A stretch of 64,000 bases of DNA, taken from assembly GCF_947242115.1 (NCBI RefSeq), contig NC_074713.1, positions 8,681,001 to 8,745,000 of the forward strand. Direction: 5' to 3'. Positions 1-11,999 of the stretch are shown here, one piece after another. The notes beneath the pieces are model-generated. The model was not told the origin of the DNA, made no database searches, and was given only the letters and a program-made list of their open reading frames with translations. Position 1 is the stretch's first letter. Every line of letters begins with the position of its first letter. Position numbers and translations under genes: made by a program. The DNA comes from Biomphalaria glabrata. Taxonomy: Eukaryota > Mollusca > Gastropoda > Planorbidae.

Positions 1-120
1 AAGTTTTTCAGAGCTTGCAAAGACTTTTGTTTATGTACAGTACCAGGGAAAAGAAGAAAAGGCAGACAGAAAAAGCGATGGGAAGACGACATAAAAGAAT
101 GGACAGGTTTGCTATTGAGC
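1..120 (+). mobile_element. LINE 3'-end fragment (endonuclease-RT type)
   Basis: Reading the plus strand in one frame gives a basic stretch with VPGKRRKGRQKKRWEDDIKE, which matches the C-terminal tail common in non-LTR retrotransposon polyproteins (GK-R-KGR--KRWEDDIKEWTG). It starts at or before the window edge and stops soon after. A second copy of the same tail lies at 405-620, so this is a repeat remnant, not a host gene. Confidence 0.6.
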
Positions 121-404
121 TAGAATCTTATCTAATTACATCATTAATACAAGACTGCAATTATTAATTTCCAAAAACATTATTATTTCAGTTTATTATT
201 ATTTGTCAAATTTTTTTGTCATGTACATGAAAAATATGTTGGTGACATGTAGCTTATTTTTTTTTTTTATTTCAAAATTTGATAAAAATTTAAAGAATTA
301 TGTTCCTCGATGGGGCGCGGTAGCTGAGACAGCGATTGGACTTTACGATATCATGTTAACTATTGTATAAAAACCACAAAGTTAAGCTTTATAGTTTTAT
401 TGCA
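121..404. other. AT-rich spacer
   Basis: AT-rich sequence with poly-T runs between two copies of the same LINE tail. I see no coding or structural signal. Confidence 0.4.
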
Positions 405-620
405 AGATCTTTGGGGCTTGCTAAACCTTTTTTCAGGAACAGTACTAGGGAAAAAAAGAAAAGACAGAGAAAAGCGATGGGACATAAAAGATCTGACGGA
501 TTCGCCAATGAAAGAGGTTCTATTCAAGCCAAAAGACATAGAGGAATGGAGAAAGACGGTTGACAAATCTTGTTTAGTGCCACAACGGTTTAACAGACTA
601 AGGGATATCCTAATGTTGTA
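405..620 (+). mobile_element. LINE 3'-end fragment, second copy
   Basis: The frame reads through LGKKRKDREKRWDIKDLTDS and ends with EEWRKTVDKSCLVPQRFNRLRD before a stop. That is the usual C-terminus of this LINE polyprotein (--W---V--S--VPQRP-RLRD). It is related to the fragment at 1-120 and diverged from it. The 5' part of the element is missing, as is typical of truncated LINE insertions. Confidence 0.6.
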
Positions 621-649
621 AAGGTGAAAATTATTAACTTTCATAATAT

Positions 650-1398
650 TGTAATAAACCTGGTGGTGGCACAAATGATGGTAGTGGTGCGAGTGTAATC
701 AGCCTACGCAAATCGCCCCAGGCCAGCGCTAGACGAGCGGTCAACCGTGACGAGTTACGACGGTCAGCCGAGAAAAGTGTCAACATGACGGTTCGGGAAG
801 GATTGGCGTCGTGAACAAAGCTCAGGAGCTTCACGAGGGATATAGTCATGTGACGAAGCTAGAAACGTCGAGCGATGTTCCGTCCGGTTCTAGAAGGCCA
901 TTAGGGACCCTATATAAAGAGCGGAGGTGTCACAGTCAAGACGGTTCACGAAAGGAGGTTCACGACAGAAGGTCCACTACAGCCCGATTCAATACAGTCC
1001 GGTCGACTACAGCACAGTTCAACGGTGTGGTTCTGTACGGAGCATTACGACGGCTCAGTGCGGAGTACTGTCAAGTACAGTTGAGACGACCGGCGTCTTG
1101 ATCTTGGTCTGCGATCGAGTCCGACACAACGAGCCTAGTGTGTGAAGTCAGTCCTGAACTGTTGAACCCAGTGCAAACCCGGAACGAGACGGAGAGGCCA
1201 GTGCAAAAGTTGATACGGCGGAACGGTGTTATCGGAGAGATATTTGTACAGTGTACGTGTTGCCAATTGTACAGTATTGGCTGATATTTATTCAACTATT
1301 AAGTGTTACGTTACTTTGGAGCCCTGAGTTGTCAAGTTCTTTAAGTTGGTGGTGTATGGTGCAGTTTGCAGAGAGCCTGGATAGTGAGATTCGTAACA
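650..1398 (+). mobile_element. Solo LTR of an LTR retrotransposon
   Basis: The block begins TGTAATAAACC and ends CGTAACA (TG...CA termini). It is flanked on both sides by a 4-bp repeat, ATAT (646-649 and 1399-1402). It is clearly GC-richer than its surroundings and has a TATA-like box (CCTATATAAAGAG) near 910. The 3' third resembles the LTRs at 27.4 and 29.1 kb (TTGCCAATTGT, TTTGGAGCC, GTTGTCAAGTTCTT, AGCCTGGA). It is probably a gypsy-type solo LTR left by recombination. No internal region is present. Confidence 0.75.
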
Positions 1399-1402
1399 AT
1401 AT

Positions 1403-2535
1403 ATACTTTCTATGTAGTGATAATTGATTGACATTTTCCACTTCCTCTCTCCCATCTATACAGTAAACAATAATAGTATGGAAATAGTAAAAATTGCAAT
1501 ACCGTTGGAGTTGATAGCAACAATATTCCCCTACTCCAATTTCCCTAATTGCTTGATTGGGAAAAACGGTCGTACTTTAAAAGAAAGAAAATCTAAATTG
1601 TTGAAAATTTTTATTTTCTCAGCTGGTTATTAAATCCGCAGTCATTTTAAACTCCAATCACGTTAATTCTCAGTGAAGTAATATTTTATCGAGTTGAAAA
1701 GCTCTTACGAAGCCGATGGACAACACAGTGGATGTCCAAAGTAAAGCCGTTGTAGAAGACATGCGCCTAAAACCAAACTAATTTTTTATAGATCCCAGGA
1801 AAAAAAAAGTTTTTTTCTGCATAAATTTTGGTATAATATGATGGTCGCTCCTGTGTTCGCGTTTGCATGTGAAACTTTGCACTCATTTTGGTTTTTGAGA
1901 TTGAAAGTCTTTGTCAGATCTAGTAATTATAGAGCCTTATGTAATGGTGTTATGAAGGCTTTTAATTAATCAGTCATGCTATCTAAGAACCTATACTATG
2001 AATGTTTGTTGATATTTTTATTCTCTTTGAATCCAAGCTAAAATTTAGTGCACAGAAGAGATGATAAACAGAACTATGAAACATTAGGCCTTGTAAAAAT
2101 ATAAAATGGAGGGGTTATGGTTTTAAAGTTTCTATTGTTTATTATTGCCGGACTCCCTGGTACCCCCATTTATTTAACCTACGCATCGTACAACAACAAG
2201 TTAGTCCTACGTTCGCTCTGACTTTTCTTAGGCTTCTCAATTCAAACTATATTATATTTCGACCGTGACCCACAAACACACACAAACAAACACAATGACA
2301 GACACACACACAAACACAATGACACATATTCACACAAACAAACATAGTGACACACTCACATACAACCGCTTTCACTTTTTTCGACCCATGTTTACTACAA
2401 TGACAACTTTTCACTTTCTAAGTATCCTCACATTAATCTATTATTCTGGACGTTACAGGCCTAGAGAATATAGATCTTTATTATATTCCCTGAACACGAA
2501 GATGACTGTTAAGTCCAATCCTCACTTTAAAAAGC
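1403..2535. other. No gene seen; CA-rich simple repeat inside
   Basis: AT-rich non-coding sequence with no exon-like segment I can support. A degenerate (CACAAA)n/(CACA)n tract occupies roughly 2,265-2,355. Confidence 0.4.
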
Positions 2536-2539
2536 TTGC

Positions 2540-4060
2540 CGCATACGTGGTATGGGTAGGTTTGGTCAGTTGCAGATAGGCCTGCTTCTCTCAGCTTTTT
2601 TGTTGCGCTCTTTCACCCTGGCCACTCTTCTTGTTTCATATTTCGAGACTCCGAGACTCACAGTTTCCCGCCATGAAAAGAAATCGAGAGTTAGTGCTTC
2701 CCAGCCGTTAATGTTGATATCGCATTCCTTGAGGGAGCTCTTGAGGGTGTCTTTGTAGCACTTGTATTGACACCCCCCCCCCCCCGAAGCGCTTACCTCC
2801 ACACAGCTCCCCGTACAGAAGTCGTTTGGGAAGGCGATTATCTGGTATGTGGACTACATGTCCCTGCCATCGAAGTTGGAACCTTTTTACTGTTGCATTG
2901 ATACTGTTCATGTTGGACAGCTTCAAGATTTCTGTCTCTGGTATGTGGTTGGACCAACGCACCGTATGGATACTTTTTAGACAGCGTAACTTGAAGGAAT
3001 TTTTTTATTTGGCGGGAGTATAAGGTGGAGTGACGGGAGAGCTACAGCTCTGTGGACTTTCAGTTGAGGGGATACGCTGAGTCCTCTCCGTTGCCACACT
3101 TGGTCTTGAAGTCTGCCAAGAGCAGCACTGACACGAGCAAAACGGAAGTCTACCTCATCATCTAGGTTGGCGTTTGCTGATACGGTTCTTCCCAGATAGA
3201 CAAACTTTTTGACGTTAGTTAGTTTCTGGCCATCTATAAAAATGTCTGGTTCAGTGATAGGTTTATTTGGAGGAGGTTGTTACAGCATTTCTGTCTTTTC
3301 TACATTTATGGTGAGGCCAAAATTTGTGCAGGCGTTGGCGAAGAGAACAATCTCTTATGAAGATCTTCTTCGTTTGAGGCATTTCAGGCACAGTCATCTG
3401 CGAATAGCAGGTCTCTCATATAGACGTAGTTTACTTTGATCCTTGTCTTGAGTCTCTGAGCATTGAATAAACTTACATCGGTGCGATATCGTATGCCAAC
3501 TCCGATGCTTTTTGTGTGAAAGGCATCGTTCAGCATGGCGGTGAAGATTATGCTGAAAAGCGTTGGGGCCAGCACAGCCCTGCTTCACGCCATTTGAGAC
3601 TAAGACTAAGACTAAGACTGCTTTATTGATCCTTACGGAAATTTGTTGTGACGGGAAAAGGCTTGGAGTAGTCTCCGTTGTCTTGGACTCTTGCTTGCAT
3701 GTCATCATAAATTTTCGCACCATTGTTATGAATTGATCCGGGCAGCCAAATTTGGACATGATTTGTCAAAGGCCTTCACGACTAACGTTAAGCTTTAGTC
3801 AAATCTATGAATGCAGTATAGAGTTCTGAATTTTTGTTCTCAACATTTCTCTTGAAGTTGGCAAAGATCATATCAACCGTGCTACTACCCTGCCTAACGC
3901 GGCATTGACTCTCCGGAAGTAGGCCAGTTTTTAGGTGTTGTTGTTGTCTCTTTAATAGCACCCTAGCCAGAATCTTGCCAGCAATGCATAGGAGGCAAGC
4001 GTCTATGAAATAAAAGGAACATGTCTACGAATTTCATGCGAATCCTTACGGCAGTTAAAG
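2540..4060 (-). mobile_element. Decayed LINE (RT 3' half to C2H2-type tail)
   Basis: On the minus strand, pieces in several frames read in order: a segment with KFGCPDQFITMVRKF, then NGVKQGC and LAPTLFSIIFTAMLNDAF, then LLFADDCA (the RT catalytic motif), then LRWQGHVVHIPDNRLPKRLL, then a tail with YPYHVCGKLFKVRIGLNSHL. This is one of the commonest non-LTR elements in mollusc genomes, with a C-terminal zinc-finger-like tail. Several frameshifts and stops separate the pieces and the endonuclease end is absent, so the copy is dead and 5' truncated. Exact ends are approximate. Confidence 0.8.
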
Positions 4061-4167
4061 AGATTCCTTGATCAATATGCTAGAAGGTAGAATTTTACAA
4101 ATATAGATTTAGGTGAAATCTTGCTTAATTTATATTTTTACATTTCGAAATTCTTGGATTATTTCAC

Positions 4168-4345
4168 CTGGATGGCTGCCTGGTCGTGCGGTTTGCGCGC
4201 TGGACTGTCGTTCAGATTTATCTATGGTGCAGGGTTCAAACCCTGCCCGCTCCCATCCCCCGTCGTCCTGCGGGAGGTTTGAACTAGGAAGTAATTATCT
4301 TCGACTCTGAAGGAACATCCGAAACATGTAAAACATTTTCCAAAC
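4168..4345 (+). mobile_element. SINE, family 2 (TGGTCGTGCGGT head)
   Basis: About 180 bp starting GGCTGCCTGGTCGTGCGG. It contains a Pol III B-box-like GGTTCAAACCC, then CCCATCCCCCGTCGTCCTGC, then an AAACATGTAAAACATTTT end. Near-identical sequence recurs at 9,948-10,125, and a shorter head at 8,892-8,960. Dispersed copies with internal promoter-like boxes make this a tRNA-derived SINE. Confidence 0.7.
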
Positions 4346-4349
4346 CAGA

Positions 4350-7300
4350 GAGTGGTCTTACCGATTGGTGTGTATCATTTTTTTCTATTTTCATTAATTT
4401 GAATGATGAAAATATATTTAATTATTAGTTGAAAAAACAATCTAATTTTTTTTAAATGTTAAAAACTAGATTAAATGTTATTCCTAGTAGCTACCAATAG
4501 CTGGTCTGGCTTCAGTATTTGTTTCTGAATTGTAGATTAAAAGATTTTATATATAAACATAACTAGTTTAAATATTGCCGAGTATAAATATTTTTTATTT
4601 CAAATTATTAGTTAAAACAAATGATTATATGAACAGCGTATTAAATTATTAGAGATTAAGTGATCGGACCAATAGGTATCAAATTTTTTTTTCTATTTTG
4701 ATTTTTTTTTGTTAACTTTAAATGAAACAAATGTTGTTGTTGTTAATGTAGCATAAAGAGAACTATACCTTCTTTTAGGAAATTGAAACTATTATATTAA
4801 AAGTTATTTGTAGTACTTACCTATGGGTGATTGCGATGTTTCTGTCTCGGTACAGCCTGTAGGTATCATCCCTTAGAGTTAGAAAAATGTAGACAATAAT
4901 TTTGCTGGGTAGTATTGAGAAAGGTGAATCAATATATATATATCCGTGTACAATTTTTTTTTGAGAGCTGACAATTAATTTCATCAGGTTTGGTTATAAA
5001 TCTTTAGATTGAGAAAGCATTTATGTGCACATTATAAGCGTGGGCGCACTTGTTATGTAGACAAATTTCTGTATAACACTGGCGGATCCAGTGAGATGGC
5101 AATTGAGGAGATTGCCCCCATTCATCAAACCCCTTCCCCGTATTCTTGTGGAGCAATTATATAAATTGAGTAAAAATTAAGATTAGTAAAAGTATCCTTT
5201 TTTATTAATATATAATATATGATAGTTGAATGAACGGTTACACTCATTCCTCTTCTGTTAAAATAAGAGTATGGTAATAGTAAAAATTGAGGATCCAGTG
5301 GATTAGAAGCATTTGTCCCACCTCCTCCATCTTACTTATTTTTCGGGGGAAAATATTGTTGTATTTTTTAGGATAAAAAAGAAAACCCAATTTGTGTTTT
5401 TAAAAAATACGTATCTAAACTATTAATGCTGTTGTTAATATTCTATCCAACAATTTCATATATTGTATCGCTTTCCTCTTTAATCTTATACTATTAAATA
5501 TTTGTACTTTTGCTTTTTATATAAATGTAAAAAGATATACTCTACAGGGGAAATACCGAAAATTAAATACAAAGGTTTAATAGAAGACTTGCGATATTCT
5601 CTAAAATTCAGCTCTCAAATTTCTGATCTATCAAAACCGTTTCTTGCTTAAGAACCAATGTGCAGAATTTCACGCCCTAGGTTATTCCCGTACAGCTTAT
5701 AGCGCTCACTCAGAACCCAAAGATTTTTTTCTGGGAGGCGTCACCAGTAAAAAGTTGATAAACATTGCTTTAAAATTGTGTATAATCCCCTACTTTGTTT
5801 GAATTATTAGAATGTATTTATATAGATCTTTATCCATATAATATATATAAAAAAACGACCCTCAACAAAAGTTCTTGATGTAAGGATATAAATATACCAC
5901 TTCCTATAGCCGACCCTTTTCTTAGAATTTATCATTCCTTTAAAGCTTTCTTTTTAGTACTGTCCATTCTCTTTAACCTCGTAAAAAACTATATTCCGTT
6001 AAGCTCTACTATAACTAATTGCCTAAGCTAATTTATAATTTCTTTGGAAAAACCGGTCTGTTGAGAAAAAGAAATCTCTTTTACTGTCTTCCCTCCCTCT
6101 TGTATCCGCCAATGAGAAACAATTTTAACACTCGATAATACAAACATGTTTGATACAGTTCACGTCCAGTTCTATCGAGTCAAGTAAGTGAGTTAAGTAC
6201 CTCGAGTCTAGCAATTATGTTAAGTACACCTTTCAGAACTTGTGATTTATAGGGCAGATGAATAGTTTTGATTCTATAAAATAATAACTTTCAATTTTTT
6301 TTTAATATGACAATGTGACGATAGATTTTAACAAGTCGTTAGGATTTTATCTCGACTATCATGTCAGTTAAGAGAGTTCATTTCAAGTTTATGATAGAAA
6401 CTTCTACCATCTTTTCTGTCTAAGAGTTGAGGTCACGTTATAGCAACGTGGCTTTGTCTCCAAAGGTTCTGTGAACATGGCCAGCTTTAGGTAATCGGAA
6501 GCCCTAGTCGAAGTGAATTTGGTGTCCCCAAATAAAAAAAGAAAAACTTAAAAATAAATGTAAATGCTGATAAGTAACGAAATTTACTCGAGCACCTTTT
6601 CGCATTTTCCGCTTTTCGGTTCTGTTTTGATGCATCAGACTCAAAATAATGTTTTGAGATAGTCACCATTAGGAATAAACAAGGTTCTTCAAGCATAGGT
6701 AGTCTAAAAGTAGATATAAACATTCACGAATAAACCACAAGTTCTAGTTAGGCTAGTAGACATAGATCTCTGCTACATCTTTATTTGAGAGTTGTAAAAA
6801 GTTTCGCATTTTTTAAACGAAAAATCTTTTCCTGGGTGAGGCCTCCACACTTTGCAGGCCCTAGGTGGCTGCCTAGTTTGCTTATGCCTAAGGCTAGCCC
6901 TGCTGCAACAATTGTTTAGCAAATAGCTCGCACCCATACATTTTTCACAGATAACTGCTATTCGTATCCTTTTATACAATTTGGTCTAAACGTGAATGAT
7001 ATTTAATAATATTACATTAATTATAAACTTACATAAGACTTGGAAAACATATTGAAAGATCACTGTTACTAAATAATATTGCATTCATGCAACTAATGAC
7101 AGGGCTTAGAAATGTGATTCTATAATACTGAAAAAGCACAAAAAATATATGGTTTATTAAAATGCTTCTAGCTGGCTTTAAAAAAAGGGGCGGGGGGCAT
7201 GTGAATAGTGAGGTGAGTGAGATGCTTTTTTGCCAAAACTGAATTGACGCGATTGTCGAGTTTCTAATGATGATTCATTAAAACACATTTATTTTTATTT

Positions 7301-7980
7301 TTATAATAAACATTGATTTTTCACTTTACCAGACTATTGCGTATATAATATGCATTCTCCCATTCCACCTCTCTCCGCCACACACACATTATAATTTTAG
7401 CGATTTAGCAATAAGCACACAACGAACGTTAGTCCTAATCTAATACACAAAAATAATACTGTTCTTAACATAAAGAAATACTTCTTCACATAAACACGCA
7501 TTAAAAACATAAATATGTATCATTTTTCTAAAAGACATAACAAAATGAGCAAATATAATGTGATTTTAAATAATCGTGTCTATATGTCCCGCGCCAACAC
7601 GGCTGTGCCAAAACGTCTTGCTTCTGGGCTGAACTTCAATTTTATTTGAGGAGGCGCCATAAGCAAAATGTTGAGAAACACTGATTTACGTGGTGACAGC
7701 TGTTCAAGTTTTTTCCGATCATTCTGAAAAGCTTCCAGAAGCGAATCACATGGAGTCTCTCGAGCTGCCGGGGATCTTTTTCGGAATTCCAAAAGCAAGA
7801 AAATGCTTTCACTGCTCCCTATCACAGTCTAGGCGAGAACGTCAAAATTTAGTCGGGGTTTAACAAGTAAAGTTTGATTTTCTTTTCTTTGATTTTCTTT
7901 TTCTTTTAATGCACTAGATCAATTGAATAGAAACAATAGAGAGATATTAGGGGCCTATATAAATTGGACAAAAAGAAAGA
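4350..7980. other. Long AT-rich stretch without a recognisable gene
   Basis: About 3.6 kb of AT-rich sequence with poly-A/T runs. Both strands show only short chance ORFs, and I see no exon with good splice sites. Pieces may be old repeats too diverged to name. Confidence 0.4.
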
Positions 7981-7982
7981 CA

Positions 7983-8046
7983 TTCCCATGGATATATATA
8001 TAGATAGATAGATAGATATAGATATAGATATAGATAGATAGATAAA
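7983..8046. repeat. (GATA)n microsatellite
   Basis: Tract of TATATAGATAGATAGATAGATATAGATA type. Simple-sequence DNA. Confidence 0.9.
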
Positions 8047-8279
8047 TTGTAAAGACATTGGACTAATTGAATTGGAAGATAGATACTGGCTAAATTTGAT
8101 AGAAAGATGAAAAGAATGAATAAATTGACAAACCTAAACTAAATTGCAGGATTACATCATTCTAAAAGGTACACCTACTTCAGGAGAAGCGCAAGTATTA
8201 AACCAACAAAAATTAAACTGGTTTCGTTATCAAGATTTAGTAAAAAAAAAAAACTCCATTAGCCTCGTGCTCATTTAAC

Positions 8280-8790
8280 CTCCCTATGTCTTTTGCTTCA
8301 TCAAGTTTTATACATTTCTACTTCCCTATGTCTTGTGCTTCATCAAGTTTTACACATTTCTACTTCCCTATGTCTTTTGCTTCATCAAGTTTTATACATT
8401 TCTACTTCCCTATGTCTTTTGCTTCATCAAGTTTTATACATTTCTACTTCCCAATGTCTTGTGCTTCATCAAGTTTTATACATTTCTACTTTACTATGTC
8501 TTGTGCTTCATCAAGTTTTTATACATTTCTACTTCCCTATGTCTTTTGCTTCATCAAGTTTTATACATTTCTACTTCCCTATGTCTTTTGCTTCATCAAT
8601 TTTTATACATTTCTACTTCCCAATGTCTTGTGCTTCATCAAGTTTTATACATTTCTACTTCACTATGTCTTGTGCTTCATCAAGTTTTTAAACATTTCTA
8701 CTTCCCAATGTCTTTTGCTTCATCAAGTTTTATACATTTCTACTTCCCAATGTCTTGTGCTTCGTCAGGCCTCCCACACATCTACTCAAC
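8280..8790. repeat. 42-bp minisatellite, about 12 copies
   Basis: The unit starts CTATGTCTTTTGCTTCATCA and recurs every 42 bp (for example 8,284 and 8,326), with TTTGC/TTGTGC variants and a degraded end. The unit length is a multiple of three and has no stop in three plus-strand frames, so it creates overlapping pseudo-ORFs (repeating FASSSFIHFYFP and similar). No initiation context, splice site or homology supports translation. Confidence 0.9.
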
Positions 8791-8891
8791 TTTGTCTTTG
8801 TTCTACACTTCATGACATAAGAGACATGGAAAGTGGAAGTGACATATAACGGACTCTCAAACACCAAAAAAACAAAAACGATTTGTAGCTT

Positions 8892-8960
8892 AATATGGCT
8901 GCCTGGTCGTGCGGTTTTCGCGCTGGACTGTCTTTCGGATTTATTCCTTTCGATAGATCA
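8892..8960 (+). mobile_element. SINE family 2, truncated head
   Basis: ATGGCTGCCTGGTCGTGCGG followed by a CGCGCTGGACTGTCTTTCGG segment matches the first ~65 bp of the SINEs at 4.17 and 9.95 kb and then diverges. Confidence 0.6.
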
Positions 8961-9149
8961 GATTCATGGAGAAAAAAAGAATTGCTATGTGGGCGACATC
9001 GCTCCCGCCATAGAAAATCATTAAAACAACGTAGCAAATACTTCAAATTTATTTTTCTTATGTTGCTGTCTGTAGATGTTCTGTGTCCTGTAGGGAACAA
9101 TGAGTAATTTGTGTAAAATATTATGCACATTAAAATAGCTGAGCCGCAT

Positions 9150-9480
9150 GTTGTGTGTTTTTTAGCGGCCCCCGAAAGGGGAAAAGACGCTATTAGTTTT
9201 GTGCGAAATGTCTGTCCGTCTGTCCGTCTTTCCGTCTGTCCGTCTGTCCGTCCGTCCCGTTTAGATCTCGTAAACTAGAAGAGATATTGAAAATCCGACT
9301 TCACAATATTTTAGACCATTCAAAGTTCTGATGCAACGGCTACTTTTTTTTTCCTGAAAGCGAAAATTCTAATTTTTAAAATCAATTATGCAAGCAGTTT
9401 TTTATAAGAAAAAGCTAATTAGTATGCATTATATGTTAGACCTAATTTAAGACGAATAGTATAAACATCATTTTTGTGCA
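9150..9480 (+). repeat. Interspersed repeat with GTCC-rich array
   Basis: It begins with GGCCCCCGAAAGGGGAAAAG (a short palindromic stem, CCCCC-GAAA-GGGG). A run of (T/C)GTCCGTC units follows at about 9,210-9,260, then GTTTAGATCTCGTAAACTAG, itself partly palindromic. The block is compositionally unlike its neighbours and looks like a dispersed element end. I cannot assign a superfamily. Confidence 0.45.
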
Positions 9481-9567
9481 CTTTTTTTTATCAAATGACG
9501 GTAGTTATATTTTTTATTCTTTTGAGGATTCGAATACGAGATTGAGCCTTTTCAAAACAATTAACTT

Positions 9568-9925
9568 ATTTAGTTCGAACCGAGGGTCCCGGGTTCGAAT
9601 CCTGGTGAAGACTGGGATTTTCAACTTCTGAGTCTACCCAGCTCTAATGGGTACCTGACATTAGTTGGGGAAAAGCAAAGAAGTTTGGTCGTTGTGCTGG
9701 TTACATGACACCCTCGTTAACCGTAGGCCACAAAAACAGATGAACTTTACATCATCTGCCCTATAGACCACAAACTAGTTAGGCCAGGTTCACATCTAAC
9801 TTTACATTCACTTTCACGTATCTTTTGATCTGCGGGACGGTTGGGGCACTACACAAGATCTGTTAACCTTCTTTCTCCATTCTTATCTCTCATTTGTCTT
9901 TGATATAATTTCATTCGGATGTTCT
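9568..9925 (+). mobile_element. SINE family 1 copy with extended tail
   Basis: Starts inside the tRNA-like head (CCCGGGTTCGAATCCTGG = B box) and continues with GAAGACTGGGATTTTCAA, CCACCCAGCTCTAATGGG-like text, ACATGACACCCTCGTTAACC and CATCTGCCCTATAGACC. This order is shared by copies at 17.2, 39.3, 50.4, 52.3 and 54.3 kb. The 5' part of the head is missing. A further ~120-bp tail (GGGACGGTTGGGGCACTAC...) follows. Confidence 0.7.
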
Positions 9926-9947
9926 TTCTGAAAATATTGAAGCCTAC

Positions 9948-10125
9948 CTGGGTGGACCACTGGTCGTGCGGTTTGCGCGCTGGACTGTCGTTTGGATTTA
10001 TCGACGATCGAAGGTTCAAACCCTGCCTGCTCCCATCCCCCGTCGTCCTGCGGGGGTTTGGACTAGGAAGTAAACTATCTTCAACTCTGAAGGATTATCC
10101 GAATTATGTAAAACATTTTACTTCG
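9948..10125 (+). mobile_element. SINE, family 2
   Basis: CACTGGTCGTGCGGTTTGCG start, B-box-like GGTTCAAACCC, CCCGTCGTCCTGCGG and a GTAAAACATTTT end. It is nearly identical to the copy at 4.17 kb, suggesting fairly recent activity of this family. Confidence 0.7.
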
Positions 10126-10576
10126 GGGGCCGATTTTGAGTTTGTGTTTCCACACAAACTGTCTTTTGTAACCTTGTTTTTTTTTTTGGGTTGTTGTTTT
10201 TTAATAGCTTCATTATAGCGTCATTCCTTTACGATCAGCTTCTGGGAGAAAATTTTTGTAACTGTCCTATACACTAAACTCTCCCTTGAATTCCAGGAGC
10301 GCTCATGTTGTGAGCATAGAATACATACTTAATTTGTATCAAAACATAGAAATGCGTAACTTCTCAGACACAGGCGACAGTTTTAAATCGCTAAAGAGTC
10401 CCCAAGTTGTTATTAATGCTTATTTCTTCTTCGGCGTCTTTTGGAAAATTGATATTAAGCCATTAGAAGCAAAATTGCGAATGAATTTAATCTTTTATAA
10501 AAATAATTGTGTAGAAGGAATTTATCAGTCGGATATTTTTCTTGAAGTAATTAAGTGGAAAAATAAGGAAAGAATC

Positions 10577-10931
<355 letters not shown>

Positions 10932-11006
<75 letters not shown>
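10932..11006. repeat. (TA)n microsatellite, right
   Basis: About 75 bp of pure TA on the 5' side of the LINE fragment. With the left tract it suggests insertion into, or growth around, a TA microsatellite. Confidence 0.95.
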
Positions 11007-11009
<3 letters not shown>

Positions 11010-11394
11010 GAAAGCCAGTACATAACATTCAGAAGTATCTTTATATTTTCCATGTGACAGTAACTTGTTAAATAGCCATGACGTTATTCTGGGGATTGAG
11101 GGGAGAGACTTTCTCCCACCCCCAACATATATTTATAAGTGTATAAGTATGTACGAAAATTATCTTTATTACATTTCGACCTTCATTCTTTAGAAAGACG
11201 TTTATTACACCCTATAATAGGTTCTTCCTGGAGTTGGAGAAAAGACTGTAGACACCCAGCCCTCGACATCCAGGTGTTTTGGGAGAGCGCTGTGAAGTAC
11301 CCCAGCGGGGCACGATTTCGATATTTAAAAGAAAAAATGCATATTCTGAGATAACTACAGAGCATTATCCTGCTGTTAAAAAATTTTAGTTCAA

Positions 11395-11860
11395 AAGCCA
11401 AATCTGCTATTCACAACTGTCATAGAATTTGGTGACTTTAGATTTTATATTAAATAGGAAATTTCTAACGTCAAAACCATCTGTTGCGGGGGTGTGGGGT
11501 GGGAGGGGGGTAACTAAAAAATCACCGGAGTTGTTTTTTTTTAACAAACTCAAAACCCACTTAGCTACGCTCATAGAATTTGGTGACTTCACTGGTTTTA
11601 CATTAAAACCTCACGAGGGGGGGGGTGGATTTTTGACGGATTTTTGCTTTAACTTTGTTTGTTTTAGGTGAGATTCTCCTGTTAAACCATAATTTGCCCC
11701 AGCGCAGCCAAGGTGGATTTTGAGTTAAAATCCCCTTCCAAGGGGTTTTGAGGCTAAAGTCCCTTTCTTCTATAAAACAAATAATAATGCAAGCGACAGT
11801 CACCAAATTCCATGACCGTAGCCAAGGGGGATTTTGAGTTCAAAACCCTCTCCAAGAGCT
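11395..11860. repeat. Degenerate repeat with ATAGAATTTGGTGACTT core
   Basis: CATAGAATTTGGTGACTT occurs near 11,421 and 11,573, and an inverted form (CACCAAATTCCATGACCGTAG) near 11,800. G-rich runs and TTCAAAATCCCC/TTAAAACC pieces lie between them. A mosaic of an old repeated sequence; no gene. Confidence 0.5.
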
Positions 11861-11864
11861 GGGT

Positions 11865-11975
11865 GGAATCAAAGGCACCCAAAGGATCCCGAAATTAAAA
11901 TCCCAATCTTTACTAGAATTTCAACCCGGGATCCCTTGGTTCAGAAGCCAAGAGCTTTATCTCTCATCCACTAAG
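11865..11975 (-). mobile_element. SINE family 1, minus-strand fragment
   Basis: The reverse complement reads CTCTTGGCTTCTGAACCAAG then GGATCCCGGGTTGAAATTCT and GGGATTTTAATTTCGGGATC. This is the tRNA-like head and first part of the body of SINE family 1, truncated. Confidence 0.6.
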
Positions 11976-11999
11976 TTGAGAATTGATTTTAAAAAAAAA

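Noticed and set aside
8286-8849. Repeat protein with FASSSFIHFYFP units
   Set aside because: Artefact of a 42-bp minisatellite without stops; no start context, splice sites or homology.
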